64,000 nucleotides of DNA. Source: Microbacterium lacus (GTDB lineage: Bacteria > Actinomycetota > Actinomycetes > Actinomycetales > Microbacteriaceae). Positions 34,087 through 43,598 of this stretch are shown piece after piece; the first letter of the stretch is position 1, and every line of letters starts with the position of its first letter. The position numbers were made by a program, and so were the translations under genes. The DNA lies in the NCBI RefSeq assembly GCF_002812805.1, contig NZ_NMUM01000005.1, positions 124,001 to 188,000 of the forward strand. Direction: 5' to 3'. Under the pieces are notes generated by a model. That model was given only the letters and a program-made list of their open reading frames with translations, was not told the origin of the DNA and ran no database searches.

Positions 34087-35049
34087 CTACTTCCAGACCA
34101 CCGGCGGGCGGGTGTTCTTCGTACCCAGCCAGACCATGCCCTTCGGGCTGTCCACCCGGATCGGGCCGGCGGGGTTCACCTCGAGCACGCGGTAGTCGCC
34201 CGCGCCGAGCATCTGTGACTTCGCGTAGTTCCCGGCGAGGGCGTTCGCGAGCTGGTTGTAGAAGAACCAGCCGGTGTCCAGGCGCACGAACTGCGTCAGC
34301 GGGACGGGTGCCGGCGATGCCCCGCCGAAGGTGCCGAGGTCGGCGAGCCCCGCGACGCCGAGGCCGTTCATCGTCTCCTGGAAGTTGCCAGCCCAGAAGT
34401 AATTCCCGTTGAACGCGCCGCGGAACCAGACCTCGGTCTTGTGGCCGTTCTGGTCGACCTGCTGCCCGCGGATGAAACCGTCGAAGTTGCCGAGGACGCC
34501 CGGCGCGAGTCGCTGGCGAACCTCGCCCGAGAGGGTCGGGTTGAGGCGACCCATGATCGGCGACGTCAGGTCTCGCCGGACGGTCCGCTGGCCTCCGGGG
34601 ACCGCGGCCGGGGTAGCGGTGCCGGGCAGGTCGATGCCGAAGTACGGCGCCGGGTCAACCCGGTTCGCCGGTCCCGAGCCTCCTAGCATCAGCTCGAAGT
34701 GGAGGTGCTTCGCCGGCGGCTTACCTGTCTCGCCCGTCGCGCCCATGCGTCCGAGGAACGCACCCGCACCGACCTGCTGGCCGACGCGCACCTGGATCGT
34801 GTTCGTGGCCATGTGGTTGTACGAGGTGAAGATCCCGTTCCCGTGATCGATGACGACGCGGTTTCCCCAGCCGCCGTTGTAGCCGCCCCCGTTGTAAACG
34901 GCGACGACCTTGCCTGGGGCGGCCGCGGTGATTTCGTCACCGCTCCCCCAACCGAAGTCGAGACCCCGGTGAGTGGCTCTTGTGACCGGGGCGCCGGCCG
35001 GCTTCCACGGGTTGCTGAAATCTTTCTTGGCGGGCCTGATGAGCTTCAT
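34087..35049 (-). CDS. Endolysin, M23 peptidase with C-terminal wall-binding domains
   Basis: The 320-residue protein has an M23 domain with zinc ligands His27 and Asp31 (HRGLDFG) and HLH at 115-117, plus catalytic His79. It cuts peptide bridges of peptidoglycan. Two SH3-like segments follow (about 155-240 and 250-320). There is no signal peptide, so export relies on the holins. Confidence 0.9.
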   Translation of the reverse strand: MKLIRPAKKDFSNPWKPAGAPVTRATHRGLDFGWGSGDEITAAAPGKVVAVYNGGGYNGGWGNRVVIDHGNGIFTSYNHMATNTIQVRVGQQVGAGAFLGRMGATGETGKPPAKHLHFELMLGGSGPANRVDPAPYFGIDLPGTATPAAVPGGQRTVRRDLTSPIMGRLNPTLSGEVRQRLAPGVLGNFDGFIRGQQVDQNGHKTEVWFRGAFNGNYFWAGNFQETMNGLGVAGLADLGTFGGASPAPVPLTQFVRLDTGWFFYNQLANALAGNYAKSQMLGAGDYRVLEVNPAGPIRVDSPKGMVWLGTKNTRPPVVWK

Positions 35050-35108
35050 GACTGCCTCCTTGAGCGTGCGGAAGATCCCGCCGGGAGCGGGCGCGGTGTG
35101 TGGGTGAT

Positions 35109-35912
35109 CTATTCGGCGTGGACGAAAGATCCGGACTTGCCGACGAGCACCTCAGCGAGGACGAACGAGCCGCCCTTGCCGACGTAGACCTCGACGCCCG
35201 GGAATGAACCGCCCCGGCCGAGGCGGGCGCCCGAGAGGGTCCGTGCGCTGATTGGTGCGGACCAGGGTCCAGCGCCGTAGGCGTTGAGGCCGCGAGCACG
35301 TACGAAGTAGTCGGTCGCGGGTGTCAGTGCGTTGAGGATGCTCGTCCCGCTGCTGCCGATCACGACTCCGCCGTCGGCGAATGCAGGATGAGATGAATAC
35401 TGCAGTTGCCATCCGGAGATGCCCCCGCCGCCGTCGCCGTTACCGGCGAACCGCGCACGCATCGACGTCGCTGTGATCTGGTCGAGCGCGACCATTGTTG
35501 GCGCATCTGGCGCTTTCGGGATGCGCGCTACGGCGTCCGTGCCGGTTGGAGTTGTGGCGCTACCGCCTGGCGGGTTCGGCATTGATGCTCGAGCCGAGTA
35601 CGAGTAGTTCAGATTCCCGTTGGCGTCGTGATTCATCACGAAATAGTCGGAGCCGAGGACGACGTAAAAACCTGCACCTTGTCCGCGGAAGTCATAACGC
35701 GTGGTGCCGGCCCAGTAGCCGCCTCCCGCCCACGCTTCCCACGAAGCACCGCCCGTGCCGCTGTAATAGCCGGTGTAGTTCGTCCCGGTGGTTTTCACGA
35801 GGCGTGCTTCGAAGTAGCCCGTGGACTGATTCGCGCCGTAGTTCTGGCCGGCGATCATGGTGTGTATCTCGATCGCGTACTGGCTGTTCACCATCGCGCC
35901 TTGAGCGCCCAT
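35109..35912 (-). CDS. Minor tail protein with fibronectin type III domain
   Basis: The 267-residue protein has an N-terminal beta sandwich, an FN3 domain (about 140-225, ATDYFVRARGLNAYGAGPWS), and two or three C-terminal repeats ending GSFV-x-AE. These repeats resemble those seen at the end of many actinophage minor tail proteins. It likely decorates the tail tip. Confidence 0.75.
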   Translation of the reverse strand: MGAQGAMVNSQYAIEIHTMIAGQNYGANQSTGYFEARLVKTTGTNYTGYYSGTGGASWEAWAGGGYWAGTTRYDFRGQGAGFYVVLGSDYFVMNHDANGNLNYSYSARASMPNPPGGSATTPTGTDAVARIPKAPDAPTMVALDQITATSMRARFAGNGDGGGGISGWQLQYSSHPAFADGGVVIGSSGTSILNALTPATDYFVRARGLNAYGAGPWSAPISARTLSGARLGRGGSFPGVEVYVGKGGSFVLAEVLVGKSGSFVHAE

Positions 35913-35939
35913 GCGGGCCCCCTCTCGATTCGAAGGTGG

Positions 35940-36608
35940 TTACGAGGGGACCTTGATCCAGACGCGGTTGTCGGCGTAGGCAGGCTGGGTGGGCTGCACG
36001 TAGATGCCGAGATTCTGGAGCGCCTGGATGGCTGAGGTCGCGGCCGTGCCACCGAATGCGATCGGCAGCGCGCCGCCGAGGTTGAGGCCGGTTACTGGGG
36101 CCTGGTCGGTGAACGCTGCGCCATCGATCGTGTTCACCGCGCTCGCGCCGACGAGCTTCCTACGCAACTCGAGTGCGCCGGCGGGGAGCGCGGGAAGTTC
36201 GGGCGAAGGCGCTGGGGTGCCGACCGCCACGCCGATGATGGCGCCCGGCACGGTCGATGGACCGTCAAGGCCAGGGTCGGGCTGGTGAACGTAGATCCGG
36301 TCCCACCGAGGGTTCGTCCCGCCGGTGGGATCGGTCGTGACGTTGACCGTCTGGTAGGAGCCAACGAGATAGGCGCCCTGCGCGCTGGAGCGAACGAGTA
36401 CAACGCCGCCCCCGGTGACGTCGTAGGACATGTTCGTCTTGCCCGTCACAACGAAGTGGTCCTCGCCTAGCCGTCCTGGCGTGGCGACACCGGGACTCGA
36501 CTGACGGAACAGTGCTGCGAGTGCTCGCCGGAATCCAACCGCCGGCGTGCCATTGCCCGCCGAGTTCCGGTCGAGGACAAGGCCCGCGCTGATCTCCGTG
36601 GTACCCAT
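35940..36608 (-). CDS. Minor tail protein
   Basis: The 222-residue protein follows the distal tail gene. It has a Gly-rich beta domain (SYDVTGGGVVLVRSSAQGAY, WDRIYVHQPDP) and GGTAATSAIQALQNLGIYV near its end, a helix common at the base of tail fibres. No enzyme motif is seen. Confidence 0.72.
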   Translation of the reverse strand: MGTTEISAGLVLDRNSAGNGTPAVGFRRALAALFRQSSPGVATPGRLGEDHFVVTGKTNMSYDVTGGGVVLVRSSAQGAYLVGSYQTVNVTTDPTGGTNPRWDRIYVHQPDPGLDGPSTVPGAIIGVAVGTPAPSPELPALPAGALELRRKLVGASAVNTIDGAAFTDQAPVTGLNLGGALPIAFGGTAATSAIQALQNLGIYVQPTQPAYADNRVWIKVPS

Positions 36609-36635
36609 GAGTCTCCTTCTCCGGTTGGTGCGCGG

Positions 36636-37499
36636 CTACCAGTAGGTGCCGCGCCAGAATTCGTAAGTCAGCTGTGCGCCAGCGCGCGGGTTTTCGGGCG
36701 TGAGCAGGTATCCGCGTGTGGTTCCGCCATCGACTGGGACCCAGTCGGCGCGCGTCATGTTGTGTGACACGTCCACCCCGTCCAGCAGGGCCCGGCCGCC
36801 GATGTGGGGCGAGAGGATGAGTTCCTCGTTCGCTTCGACGGGACCGTCGTACTCGATGACGTGCGTCTCTGTGGTGATCGTGAACCGGTCCATCGGGCCA
36901 GTGACCCTGAACCAAGGGAAGAAAGGCGCAGTCCCGGGGTTCTCAATGCGAAAGACTCCGGGGAAGTCGACGTCGTCGCCGGTCGAGAAGTCGAGCGACC
37001 CATCCATCAACGGGAACTCGAGACCGCCGGAAACCGAAGCGGTGGCGTCGATAGATGCATGGTCGGGCGCTCCGTACTTCCGCGGGTCAGCGGAACGCAC
37101 GGTCATCTGGATTCGTGTGCGATTCATCGCAAAGCGCTGCGGCATGACGGTGGCTTTTCCGCGGATGCGGGCATTTCGCAAACTGAGCCACTCCCCCGCG
37201 TGGAATACGCGGAAACGCAGGTCGCGCTTCTTGGAGAGCGCGCTTGCCCAGCGACGGACGTACTTTTCGGCCCAGTCGGACGAAGACGATTCGACCCAGA
37301 GGTCGAGGTTCACGCGACGCCCCCCGACGAACACGTCGACGTCTTCGTGCTCACCGTCGTCATCGCCGAGCAGTTCCGACTCCTCGGTGGTCTCCGCCGA
37401 GTCCCACCAACCATCCAGCCCGTCTTTGGCGATCCACCGCAGGCCGTTTGGCATTCCGTCGAAGCGGACACCATCGATATCGAGCATGAGGTCAGACAT
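36636..37499 (-). CDS. Distal tail protein (Dit-like)
   Basis: The 287-residue protein follows the tape measure and overlaps it by 8 bp. Its N-terminus (DGVRFDGMPNGLRWI) and central beta sandwich fit the siphovirus Dit family, which joins the tail tube to the baseplate. Confidence 0.8.
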   Translation of the reverse strand: MSDLMLDIDGVRFDGMPNGLRWIAKDGLDGWWDSAETTEESELLGDDDGEHEDVDVFVGGRRVNLDLWVESSSSDWAEKYVRRWASALSKKRDLRFRVFHAGEWLSLRNARIRGKATVMPQRFAMNRTRIQMTVRSADPRKYGAPDHASIDATASVSGGLEFPLMDGSLDFSTGDDVDFPGVFRIENPGTAPFFPWFRVTGPMDRFTITTETHVIEYDGPVEANEELILSPHIGGRALLDGVDVSHNMTRADWVPVDGGTTRGYLLTPENPRAGAQLTYEFWRGTYW

Positions 37500-40386
37500 T
37501 GCGTAGCGTCCTCACGAGGTTGTCGCGCTGCTCCTCAGGGGTCTCGCCCGGGAGAAGTGGCATGGTGACGTTGATGGGCCGTCCGGCAGCGCTGTCCCGC
37601 GACTGGTTGCCACTGGCGGTACCGAACTGACCCGCGATGTTGTCGGCGATGCCGCGCACGTTCGCTTGAACCTCGACGAATCCGCTCCGGAGCCCCGCGT
37701 TGAGGCCCTGCATCATCGACCGACCGGCGGGAATCAAAAGTCGTTTGTCGTACGAGATCGGACCCTTGTTCGCCACGATCCAGGTCGCAATTCCGCTGAC
37801 AAACGACTTGACGCTTTCGTATGCGGACCGGAGACCTGCCAGCAGGCCACCCATGATCGAGGAGCCCGCGTTGACGAGCCACCCGCTAGCTCCTGCGAAC
37901 ACGCCACCAATGGCCGCTTGGAGGGACTGGAATGGCGAGAGCGCTCCGGGCTGGCCGGACCCTGCTCCGGAACCGAAGCCGCCCATTCCTGCGGAGCCGC
38001 CTGAGCGGGCCGCTTCGATAGCCGCCGCCATCCCGCCGGAGATACCTTGTGTCAGTCCTCGGGAGAACCCGCCTCCGGCGCTGCTTCCGTTCGTTTCGAA
38101 TTCGCCGATCTTGGGGTCGAAATCATCGAGCGGGTTGAAGTCGTTGGTGCGGATTCTCTCATTGAGACCATCAACGAACGCCTGACCCGACTCGCTACCC
38201 ACCGCGCCCGATCGCCCGACGAGAGAGTCGAACCAGACGTCGAACTCGTTCGCCCAGGTGAACACGTCACCGATCCAGCCACCTCGCTCGATGATTCCGT
38301 CGGTGACGGTCTTGAGCTGGTTGTCGTCCCAGAGGAAGGACAGGTTGCTCAGAGCCTCGCTTGCCCCCGCAAGGAGGTTGAGCCATCCCGAGAAGAAGCT
38401 GAGGTAGGGCCCGAGCATCGCGTTGAATCCCTCGAGCGCGGCGGCCAGGGAGGGCCCGACGGAATCGACTAGCGAAGCCAGCGACGGCGCCATTGAGACG
38501 AGCCCGTCGGCGAGCGAGTTGAACGATTCCTGCAGCGCTGGAGTGAGTGTCTCGACGAGACCCGAGATCGCGGGGCCGAGGACCTCCGAGATGCTGGTGA
38601 GTGCGGTGGCGAGTGGCTCGAGCACGGGCTTCACAGCCTGGATCAGGCCGTCGATAGCGGGCATCAGGTCCGCGAGGACTCCGGCCGCGGCCGGGAGCAC
38701 TGTGGACGCGAGCTCTCCGAGCAGCCCGAGGAAATTGCCGAAGGTGTCGGCGATTGGCTGGAGTGAGGGGGTGATCCGATCGAGCGCGGTGATCAGTCCG
38801 TCGGAGAACTCCTGCAGTCCCTTGCCGACGACCGGCGAGTTGAGCGCGTTCGCGGATGCCCCGACGAGCCCACCGAGGAAGATGCCCGCGGAGCCGATGA
38901 AGCTCTCGAACTGCTTGTCGAGGTCCGCGACGAGCCGCCCGATGGCGCGGATCGCGTCCCCGAATGCGGACATCGCCACGCTCGAGCCGCGGAAGATCGC
39001 GGTGAGGCCACGTTGGAATTCGGCGCCGTTGGTGACGCGTTTCCAGTCCTGCATCAGCTCCGCGAAGCCCTTGAGCCCGCCGCCGCCGGCCGCTTCCGAT
39101 GCCCGCCAGATGCCGGTCAGGACGCCCGCGACGCCGGTCGTGGCGTCCCAGAGGTCGTACATCGAGTCGATGGCCGTTTCCATCCAGTCGCCGAGGCGGC
39201 CGTCGTTGGCGATCGACTCGAGCCACGCGTCGAACGTGTTCGCCTGACGGACGAACCACGACGCGAGGCGAGGCGTGTAGGTCGCGGCGATCTGCGACAG
39301 CGACACGAGCGCGCCGGCGAACCCGCTCGCTCCAGACCCGAGGATTCGCCAGCCCTCGGCGATGCCGGAGAAGATCGACGCGAGGCGGCCGTTAGCGAGT
39401 TCCTCGCCGAAAGCCTGGGACATGGCCGCCGTGAAGTCGCCCATCCCCTCCGCGAGGTCACGGAACGCCACACGCAGCTGGGGCATGAGCCCCTGGACGA
39501 GGTCGATGATCGGCTGCCGTGCCCGAGTCCAGAAGGTCTCGTTGATGATGTCGCCGAGCTCGCTCATGTCGTCCTTGAGCACGGACAGCTCGCTGCCCGC
39601 GTTCTTGAGCGCGACGATGAGGACCGTCAGAGACCCGAGTGCGTTGATCAAGAGGCCCGGCGCGACGAGGAGGGCCGGCAGGATCGAGAACAGACCACCA
39701 CCGATGCCGACGAGCCCACTCGTGGCGCCGAACAGGGCCGCGACGAGTGACGTGATTCCGGTCGTCCAGCCGAGGAGCGACGGCAGGTTCTTATCGAGGT
39801 CGCCCATCTTCTGCGCGAGATCGTCGATCCACTTCCACGACAGGCGCGCGCCAGACAGGGCCGCGAGTGTCGTGAGCGCTGCAGCGACCGACGTCTTGTT
39901 CACCCGGACGAAGAGGTCCACGAACCGGGGGCGCGAGACGTATCGCATCTGCGCGGCCGCGGCGGCCGTGTGCGCGGCGACACCGATTGAAACCTTGTTC
40001 CGGTTCGCGCGCTGCACCATGTCGCGCACTTCTTTTTCGAAACGCTCGACGTTCTGGATCTGCGCCGCGATGTTGACGCGGATGTCTTCGAAGTCGTCGA
40101 ACTGGGCCTGGATCGACTTGCGTAGCGCGGTCTTCTTGAGTCGCGCCTTGTCGACGATCACCTCGACCTTCGCCTGCAGGTCGAGCCCCTTGAACTCCTG
40201 CATCTGGCGTTCGATGGACGCCCGAATCTCGCGGTTGTCGAGGCGGACACCGTCCACCCGGATCTTCATGGTCGTCGTGCGCGCGAACCTGTCGAGATCA
40301 CGCTTGAGCTCGGCACGGAACTTGGTCGTGTCGGGAACGACGCGGATCGAGACTCGTCCTACGTTGCGGCCGGGGCTGAACGCCAT
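37492..40386 (-). CDS. Tape measure protein
   Basis: The 964-residue protein sets tail length. It has a charged coiled-coil N-terminus (about 1-170), several hydrophobic helices (about 195-265, IGGGLFSILPALLVAPGLL), a long helical centre with FADLMPAIDGLIQ-type repeats (about 500-640), and a Gly/Ser-rich C-terminus. By the usual relation of about 0.15 nm per residue its tail would be near 145 nm. Confidence 0.9.
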   Translation of the reverse strand: MAFSPGRNVGRVSIRVVPDTTKFRAELKRDLDRFARTTTMKIRVDGVRLDNREIRASIERQMQEFKGLDLQAKVEVIVDKARLKKTALRKSIQAQFDDFEDIRVNIAAQIQNVERFEKEVRDMVQRANRNKVSIGVAAHTAAAAAQMRYVSRPRFVDLFVRVNKTSVAAALTTLAALSGARLSWKWIDDLAQKMGDLDKNLPSLLGWTTGITSLVAALFGATSGLVGIGGGLFSILPALLVAPGLLINALGSLTVLIVALKNAGSELSVLKDDMSELGDIINETFWTRARQPIIDLVQGLMPQLRVAFRDLAEGMGDFTAAMSQAFGEELANGRLASIFSGIAEGWRILGSGASGFAGALVSLSQIAATYTPRLASWFVRQANTFDAWLESIANDGRLGDWMETAIDSMYDLWDATTGVAGVLTGIWRASEAAGGGGLKGFAELMQDWKRVTNGAEFQRGLTAIFRGSSVAMSAFGDAIRAIGRLVADLDKQFESFIGSAGIFLGGLVGASANALNSPVVGKGLQEFSDGLITALDRITPSLQPIADTFGNFLGLLGELASTVLPAAAGVLADLMPAIDGLIQAVKPVLEPLATALTSISEVLGPAISGLVETLTPALQESFNSLADGLVSMAPSLASLVDSVGPSLAAALEGFNAMLGPYLSFFSGWLNLLAGASEALSNLSFLWDDNQLKTVTDGIIERGGWIGDVFTWANEFDVWFDSLVGRSGAVGSESGQAFVDGLNERIRTNDFNPLDDFDPKIGEFETNGSSAGGGFSRGLTQGISGGMAAAIEAARSGGSAGMGGFGSGAGSGQPGALSPFQSLQAAIGGVFAGASGWLVNAGSSIMGGLLAGLRSAYESVKSFVSGIATWIVANKGPISYDKRLLIPAGRSMMQGLNAGLRSGFVEVQANVRGIADNIAGQFGTASGNQSRDSAAGRPINVTMPLLPGETPEEQRDNLVRTLRNV

Positions 40387-40398
40387 GCGTGACCCCTC

Positions 40399-40800
40399 TC
40401 AGGACATGAACTTGTTGAACATCGCCTCGCTGAAATCAGCGATCGTCGCGAAATGGATCTCGTCCTCTTCGGGCTTGCGTCCCGGGTAGTCAATGAAGAT
40501 CGACTCGTCGTGCTTGCCGCCGGAGAGCCCAGTGAGGAGCGCGGCGATGAGGTTGTGAGTCCGCACGGCAGTGACTGTCGCTGCGTCCCACCCCTGCAGG
40601 TCCGGGCTACCGCCGCGGATTGCGAAGACCCGCGAGTGCGGGTTGAGGACGAGCTGGTGCGACAGGATCAGCACGTGGCGTGCATCCTTTTCGCCCGACC
40701 AGACGTCGTCGATGTTGATTTGGTAGAACTGCTGGAGGTCGGCGCGCAGCGCCCCGAGTTCGTCGAGCTCGTCGACGAGGTCTCGGAGCGCCTCTATTCC
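40399..40800 (-). CDS. Tail assembly chaperone, frameshift extension (T part)
   Basis: The extension of about 134 residues is open only in the -1 frame of the upstream chaperone and has no good start of its own. The two are joined at the slippery run 40797-40803. The fused protein of about 298 residues would have the tail-assembly role of lambda gpGT: it recruits tail protein to the tape measure. WSGEKDARHVLILSHQLVL and HFATIADFSEAMFNKFM are its main segments. Confidence 0.8.
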   Translation of the reverse strand, partial: GIEALRDLVDELDELGALRADLQQFYQINIDDVWSGEKDARHVLILSHQLVLNPHSRVFAIRGGSPDLQGWDAATVTAVRTHNLIAALLTGLSGGKHDESIFIDYPGRKPEEDEIHFATIADFSEAMFNKFMS

Positions 40801-41291
40801 CCCAGCGCCTCCCGGTACTCGACGAACAGGGCGATGAAGGTCTCTTCGGTCTTGCCCTCGGACCACAGGGTGTAGGCGTCGATGTCCTCGGCGATCGTCT
40901 CCGCCCACTCGTCGATCGACACGACGAATTCCTGGAGCTTCTGGAACCGCACGATGTCCTCGGGCTTGTCCATGTCGAAGTCGAGCTCGCTGTCATCGCT
41001 GCCGCCTTCGAACGCTCCCGACTTCTTCGCTTCGAGCACGAGGTTGTGGAAGTCGTTGCGGTGGCGCAGACGGAAACGGGCAGCAGGGCGCAGCTCCGGG
41101 ATGTCCTCCAGCAGCTCGGCGCGGCGCTCGGCCGCTTCGCGCTCTTTCACCGGGTCGATCTCGATGCTCTCTTCGGGCGCCGGCTCGGTCGGCTTCGCGG
41201 CCGGCGGCTTGCGATCCTGCGGGCGGCGCGGAGTTGTCGCGCGCGGCGCCGCCGGCTTGCGAGCGGACGCGGGCTTGGCGGGAGTTGTCAT
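40794..41291 (-). CDS. Tail assembly chaperone (G part)
   Basis: The 165-residue protein has a basic, Pro/Ala-rich N-terminus (about 1-45) and an acidic helical body ending VEYREALGE. ATG 41291 gives a compact start; the upstream ATG at 41333 is less likely. It has the usual place between the major tail protein and the tape measure. Confidence 0.82.
   Translation of the reverse strand: MTTPAKPASARKPAAPRATTPRRPQDRKPPAAKPTEPAPEESIEIDPVKEREAAERRAELLEDIPELRPAARFRLRHRNDFHNLVLEAKKSGAFEGGSDDSELDFDMDKPEDIVRFQKLQEFVVSIDEWAETIAEDIDAYTLWSEGKTEETFIALFVEYREALGE
40797..40803 (-). promoter_or_regulatory. Programmed -1 frameshift site
   Basis: The mRNA heptamer GGGGGAA ends one codon before the UAG (40796-40794). 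A shift of -1 at the GGG codon leads from EALG into GIEALRDLVDELD of the extension. The heptamer is not the perfect XXXYYYZ but allows the P-site GGG to re-pair exactly. Confidence 0.7.
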
Positions 41292-41378
41292 GGCAGACCT
41301 CTTTCGGGCAGAGCAGACCTGTGGTGGTGCCACCCCCCGGGCGGGTCTGCGAACTGCACCCGGGGGGTGGATCTTGGG

Positions 41379-41981
41379 TTACGGCGTGGGCGCGACGAGA
41401 CCGGACTTGAAGATCTCGAACAGGCCGGCGCGGCCGTTGACGGCGGGGATGGTCTCCCCGTCGGCGGAGAGGATCGAGACCGCGAGCGGCAGCTCGAAGA
41501 ACTGCGCGGTGTCGACCGAGGGGGCGTCACCGAGGGAGACCTCGGTGTTCGGCAGCCAGAAGCCGAGCGAGCCGGTGGTGTCCTGGAAGTACAGGAACAG
41601 GGCCACGCTGATCGGTGCCGGCGACGCGACGATGTAGCCACCCGTATCCGGGTTGAACTCGCCGTTGAAGGCGAGATCGAGGTTGTCGGCGTCGAACTGC
41701 AGGGCAGCGACGTTCACACCCCAGGTCACACCCGTCGACGTCGTCCGGACGGCGTCCGCGAGGAAGGTGTCGATCGACTCCTTCTCGCCGCCCTCCTTCG
41801 TGAACGCGATGGTGTTCTGCTTCGAGGTGTGGCCGAGGTTCGCCCAGGGCGTCGGGCCGTTTGCCTGGAGGTTGAAGCCTCCGGGCAGCACGAGCGGGTT
41901 CGCCGGCGGCGGGGTGTTGACGGGGGCGTGGAAGACAGTCCCGTGCCCCGGGATGACGAGTTTGGTTGCGTCGACAGACAC
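41379..41981 (-). CDS. Major tail protein
   Basis: The 200-residue protein lies just before the chaperones and is the expected tube subunit. HGTVFHAP, WANLGHTSKQNTIAFT and TGVTWGVNVAALQFDADNL fit the beta-sandwich tube fold, and the length fits siphovirus tail tubes. Confidence 0.85.
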   Translation of the reverse strand: MSVDATKLVIPGHGTVFHAPVNTPPPANPLVLPGGFNLQANGPTPWANLGHTSKQNTIAFTKEGGEKESIDTFLADAVRTTSTGVTWGVNVAALQFDADNLDLAFNGEFNPDTGGYIVASPAPISVALFLYFQDTTGSLGFWLPNTEVSLGDAPSVDTAQFFELPLAVSILSADGETIPAVNGRAGLFEIFKSGLVAPTP

Positions 41982-42036
41982 GGTTCCTCCTGTGTGGTGT
42001 GCAGACCCGCACGCCGGACGGCGCGCGCAGAAGGGA

Positions 42037-42474
42037 TTAGCGGTTTTGGACGGTGAGCTGCCAAGAGCCCACGTATTGGGTCACGACCTTGTTCTTCATC
42101 TGGACCTCGCCGCCCAGTCGTGAGAAAGCGGAGAGTTCTTCGTCGATGGACTCGACGGCACCGATTCCGGACACGATGCCGTTGAGGGGGTAGTCCCAGG
42201 ACCAGATGCCGTCGTCGATGGCACTCACGACGTCGAGTGCACCGAGCGGCTCGAGGAAGATGCTGGCGCTGAGCGTCACGGTCCAGAGGTGCGGGCCGTT
42301 CCGATCGCGCGCGTAGTTCGACGAATGAGTGAGGAACGGAATCTCCATGAAGGAGCCGATGTCCAGGTCGGCGGCCACCGTGATGCCCTCGGGAGCAGAA
42401 TCGATTTCGATGCCGGCAGCTATCTCGGTGAACAGCGTCTGGAACATTCGGTCGGCGCGGAGCAGGCCCGGCAT
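42037..42474 (-). CDS. Tail terminator protein
   Basis: The 145-residue protein takes the position of the tail terminator (lambda gpU-like): between a head-tail joining gene and the major tail gene. Helix-strand alternation (LFTEIAAGIEID, TVAADLDIGSF) fits. ATG 42474 is chosen to avoid overlap with the previous gene. Confidence 0.68.
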   Translation of the reverse strand: MPGLLRADRMFQTLFTEIAAGIEIDSAPEGITVAADLDIGSFMEIPFLTHSSNYARDRNGPHLWTVTLSASIFLEPLGALDVVSAIDDGIWSWDYPLNGIVSGIGAVESIDEELSAFSRLGGEVQMKNKVVTQYVGSWQLTVQNR

Positions 42475-42479
42475 GAGCG

Positions 42480-42827
42480 CTACCTCATTCCCGTGGCGGC
42501 AAGCGCACGGCGCATGATGTGCTGGCCCGGCACGAACTTGGCTCGCCGCTGACCGGGGAAGCGGACGATGTGGCCCCACTCGATCGACGCTGCAGCCGCG
42601 TCGTCAGCGACCACGAGGCGATCCTTGACGGTGCGCCCAGTCCCGCTCTCACCCGGGACGTCGACCACACGGAGCTTGTCCATGTAGTTGCCGGTGTCAC
42701 GGTGCTGCGCCGCGAGCGATTTGGCGGTGAGGAGAATCCGGCCCGCCGCGGTGTCCATCGACTGGCTCTCGCCGGCGATCTGCGCCGTGACGACGCGGAC
42801 GTTCTGATTCACGAATGCGGAGGCCAT
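42480..42827 (-). CDS. Head-tail connector (HK97 gp10-like)
   Basis: The 115-residue protein has a basic profile, a central GRTVKDRLVV and a C-terminal FVPGQHIMRRALAATG. The latter pattern is common to HK97 gp10-like connector proteins. AAGGAGGAG precedes the ATG. Confidence 0.65.
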   Translation of the reverse strand: MASAFVNQNVRVVTAQIAGESQSMDTAAGRILLTAKSLAAQHRDTGNYMDKLRVVDVPGESGTGRTVKDRLVVADDAAAASIEWGHIVRFPGQRRAKFVPGQHIMRRALAATGMR

Positions 42828-42828
42828 G

Positions 42829-43179
42829 TCACTCCTCCTTTGCGATCCAGCGCACAGTGATGCGGTGGTGCCGGGTCCGACGCGACACGGAATGTGCCTG
42901 CGGTGCACCGACGGTCTCGTGCACCCCGCCGTCGAAGTAGACATGGGAGTGGATGTCGCCGGGCCACAGCCGGGAGCGGATGATCTTGAGGTCGGTGACC
43001 TGCAGACCGAGCGTCGGCGTCTCTTCGGCGGATGACCAGTCGCGGACGGGCTCGTGCATGCAGCGCACGGCAATGCGCGGACCGACGTCGACCATGATGC
43101 GTTTGCCCTCGTTGTCGCGTTCCGTCTTGCGGTTCTGGACGTAGACGACGTGTGGCGCGCGCCGGTCGAGCAGGCTCAT
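42829..43179 (-). CDS. Head closure/stopper protein
   Basis: The 116-residue protein is beta-rich (HVVYVQNRKTERDNEGKRI, ITVRWIAKEE) and sits between the adaptor and gp10-like genes, so it is probably the head-closure protein. It shares a 4-bp overlap with the previous gene. Confidence 0.65.
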   Translation of the reverse strand: MSLLDRRAPHVVYVQNRKTERDNEGKRIMVDVGPRIAVRCMHEPVRDWSSAEETPTLGLQVTDLKIIRSRLWPGDIHSHVYFDGGVHETVGAPQAHSVSRRTRHHRITVRWIAKEE

Positions 43180-43595
43180 GCGAGGAAACCGGGCCGGTGC
43201 GGATGGAGTGTCGCGGTGCCGATGCGACCGCCTGACTTCTTGAGCTGCACCGTGCCCGTGAGGTCGCGCTCGTCGTCTTCGGTGAACCAGAGGGTGCCGG
43301 AGGCTACGGCGGCGGACCGCTCGTACCCGTAGGCGCCCTCGGTTTCCTTCTTGAGACCCTCGACGTTCTCGAAAACACGGGATGCGACGCGCCACACGAC
43401 GGCCTTGTAGAGGCGCGTGGGGAGCTTGCCGGTGCGAAGGCGCTCCTCGACGATCGAGCCCCACCGCACGCTGATGAGGTCGACGACCTCGTTCAGCTTG
43501 CCCGTGACAAACGGGGTGGTGAGCCCGAGTGCCTCGAGATCGCCCGCGTAGTGCGCGGGAGCGGTGTTGGCCGCCACATCGGGGAGCGTCGCCAT
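43176..43595 (-). CDS. Head-tail adaptor protein
   Basis: The 139-residue protein is mostly helical in its first 95 residues (LNEVVDLISVRWGSIVEERL) and resembles gp15/gp6-type adaptors that bind the portal. The C-terminus is a beta hairpin. Confidence 0.7.
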   Translation of the reverse strand: MATLPDVAANTAPAHYAGDLEALGLTTPFVTGKLNEVVDLISVRWGSIVEERLRTGKLPTRLYKAVVWRVASRVFENVEGLKKETEGAYGYERSAAVASGTLWFTEDDERDLTGTVQLKKSGGRIGTATLHPHRPGFLA

Positions 43596-43598
43596 GAC

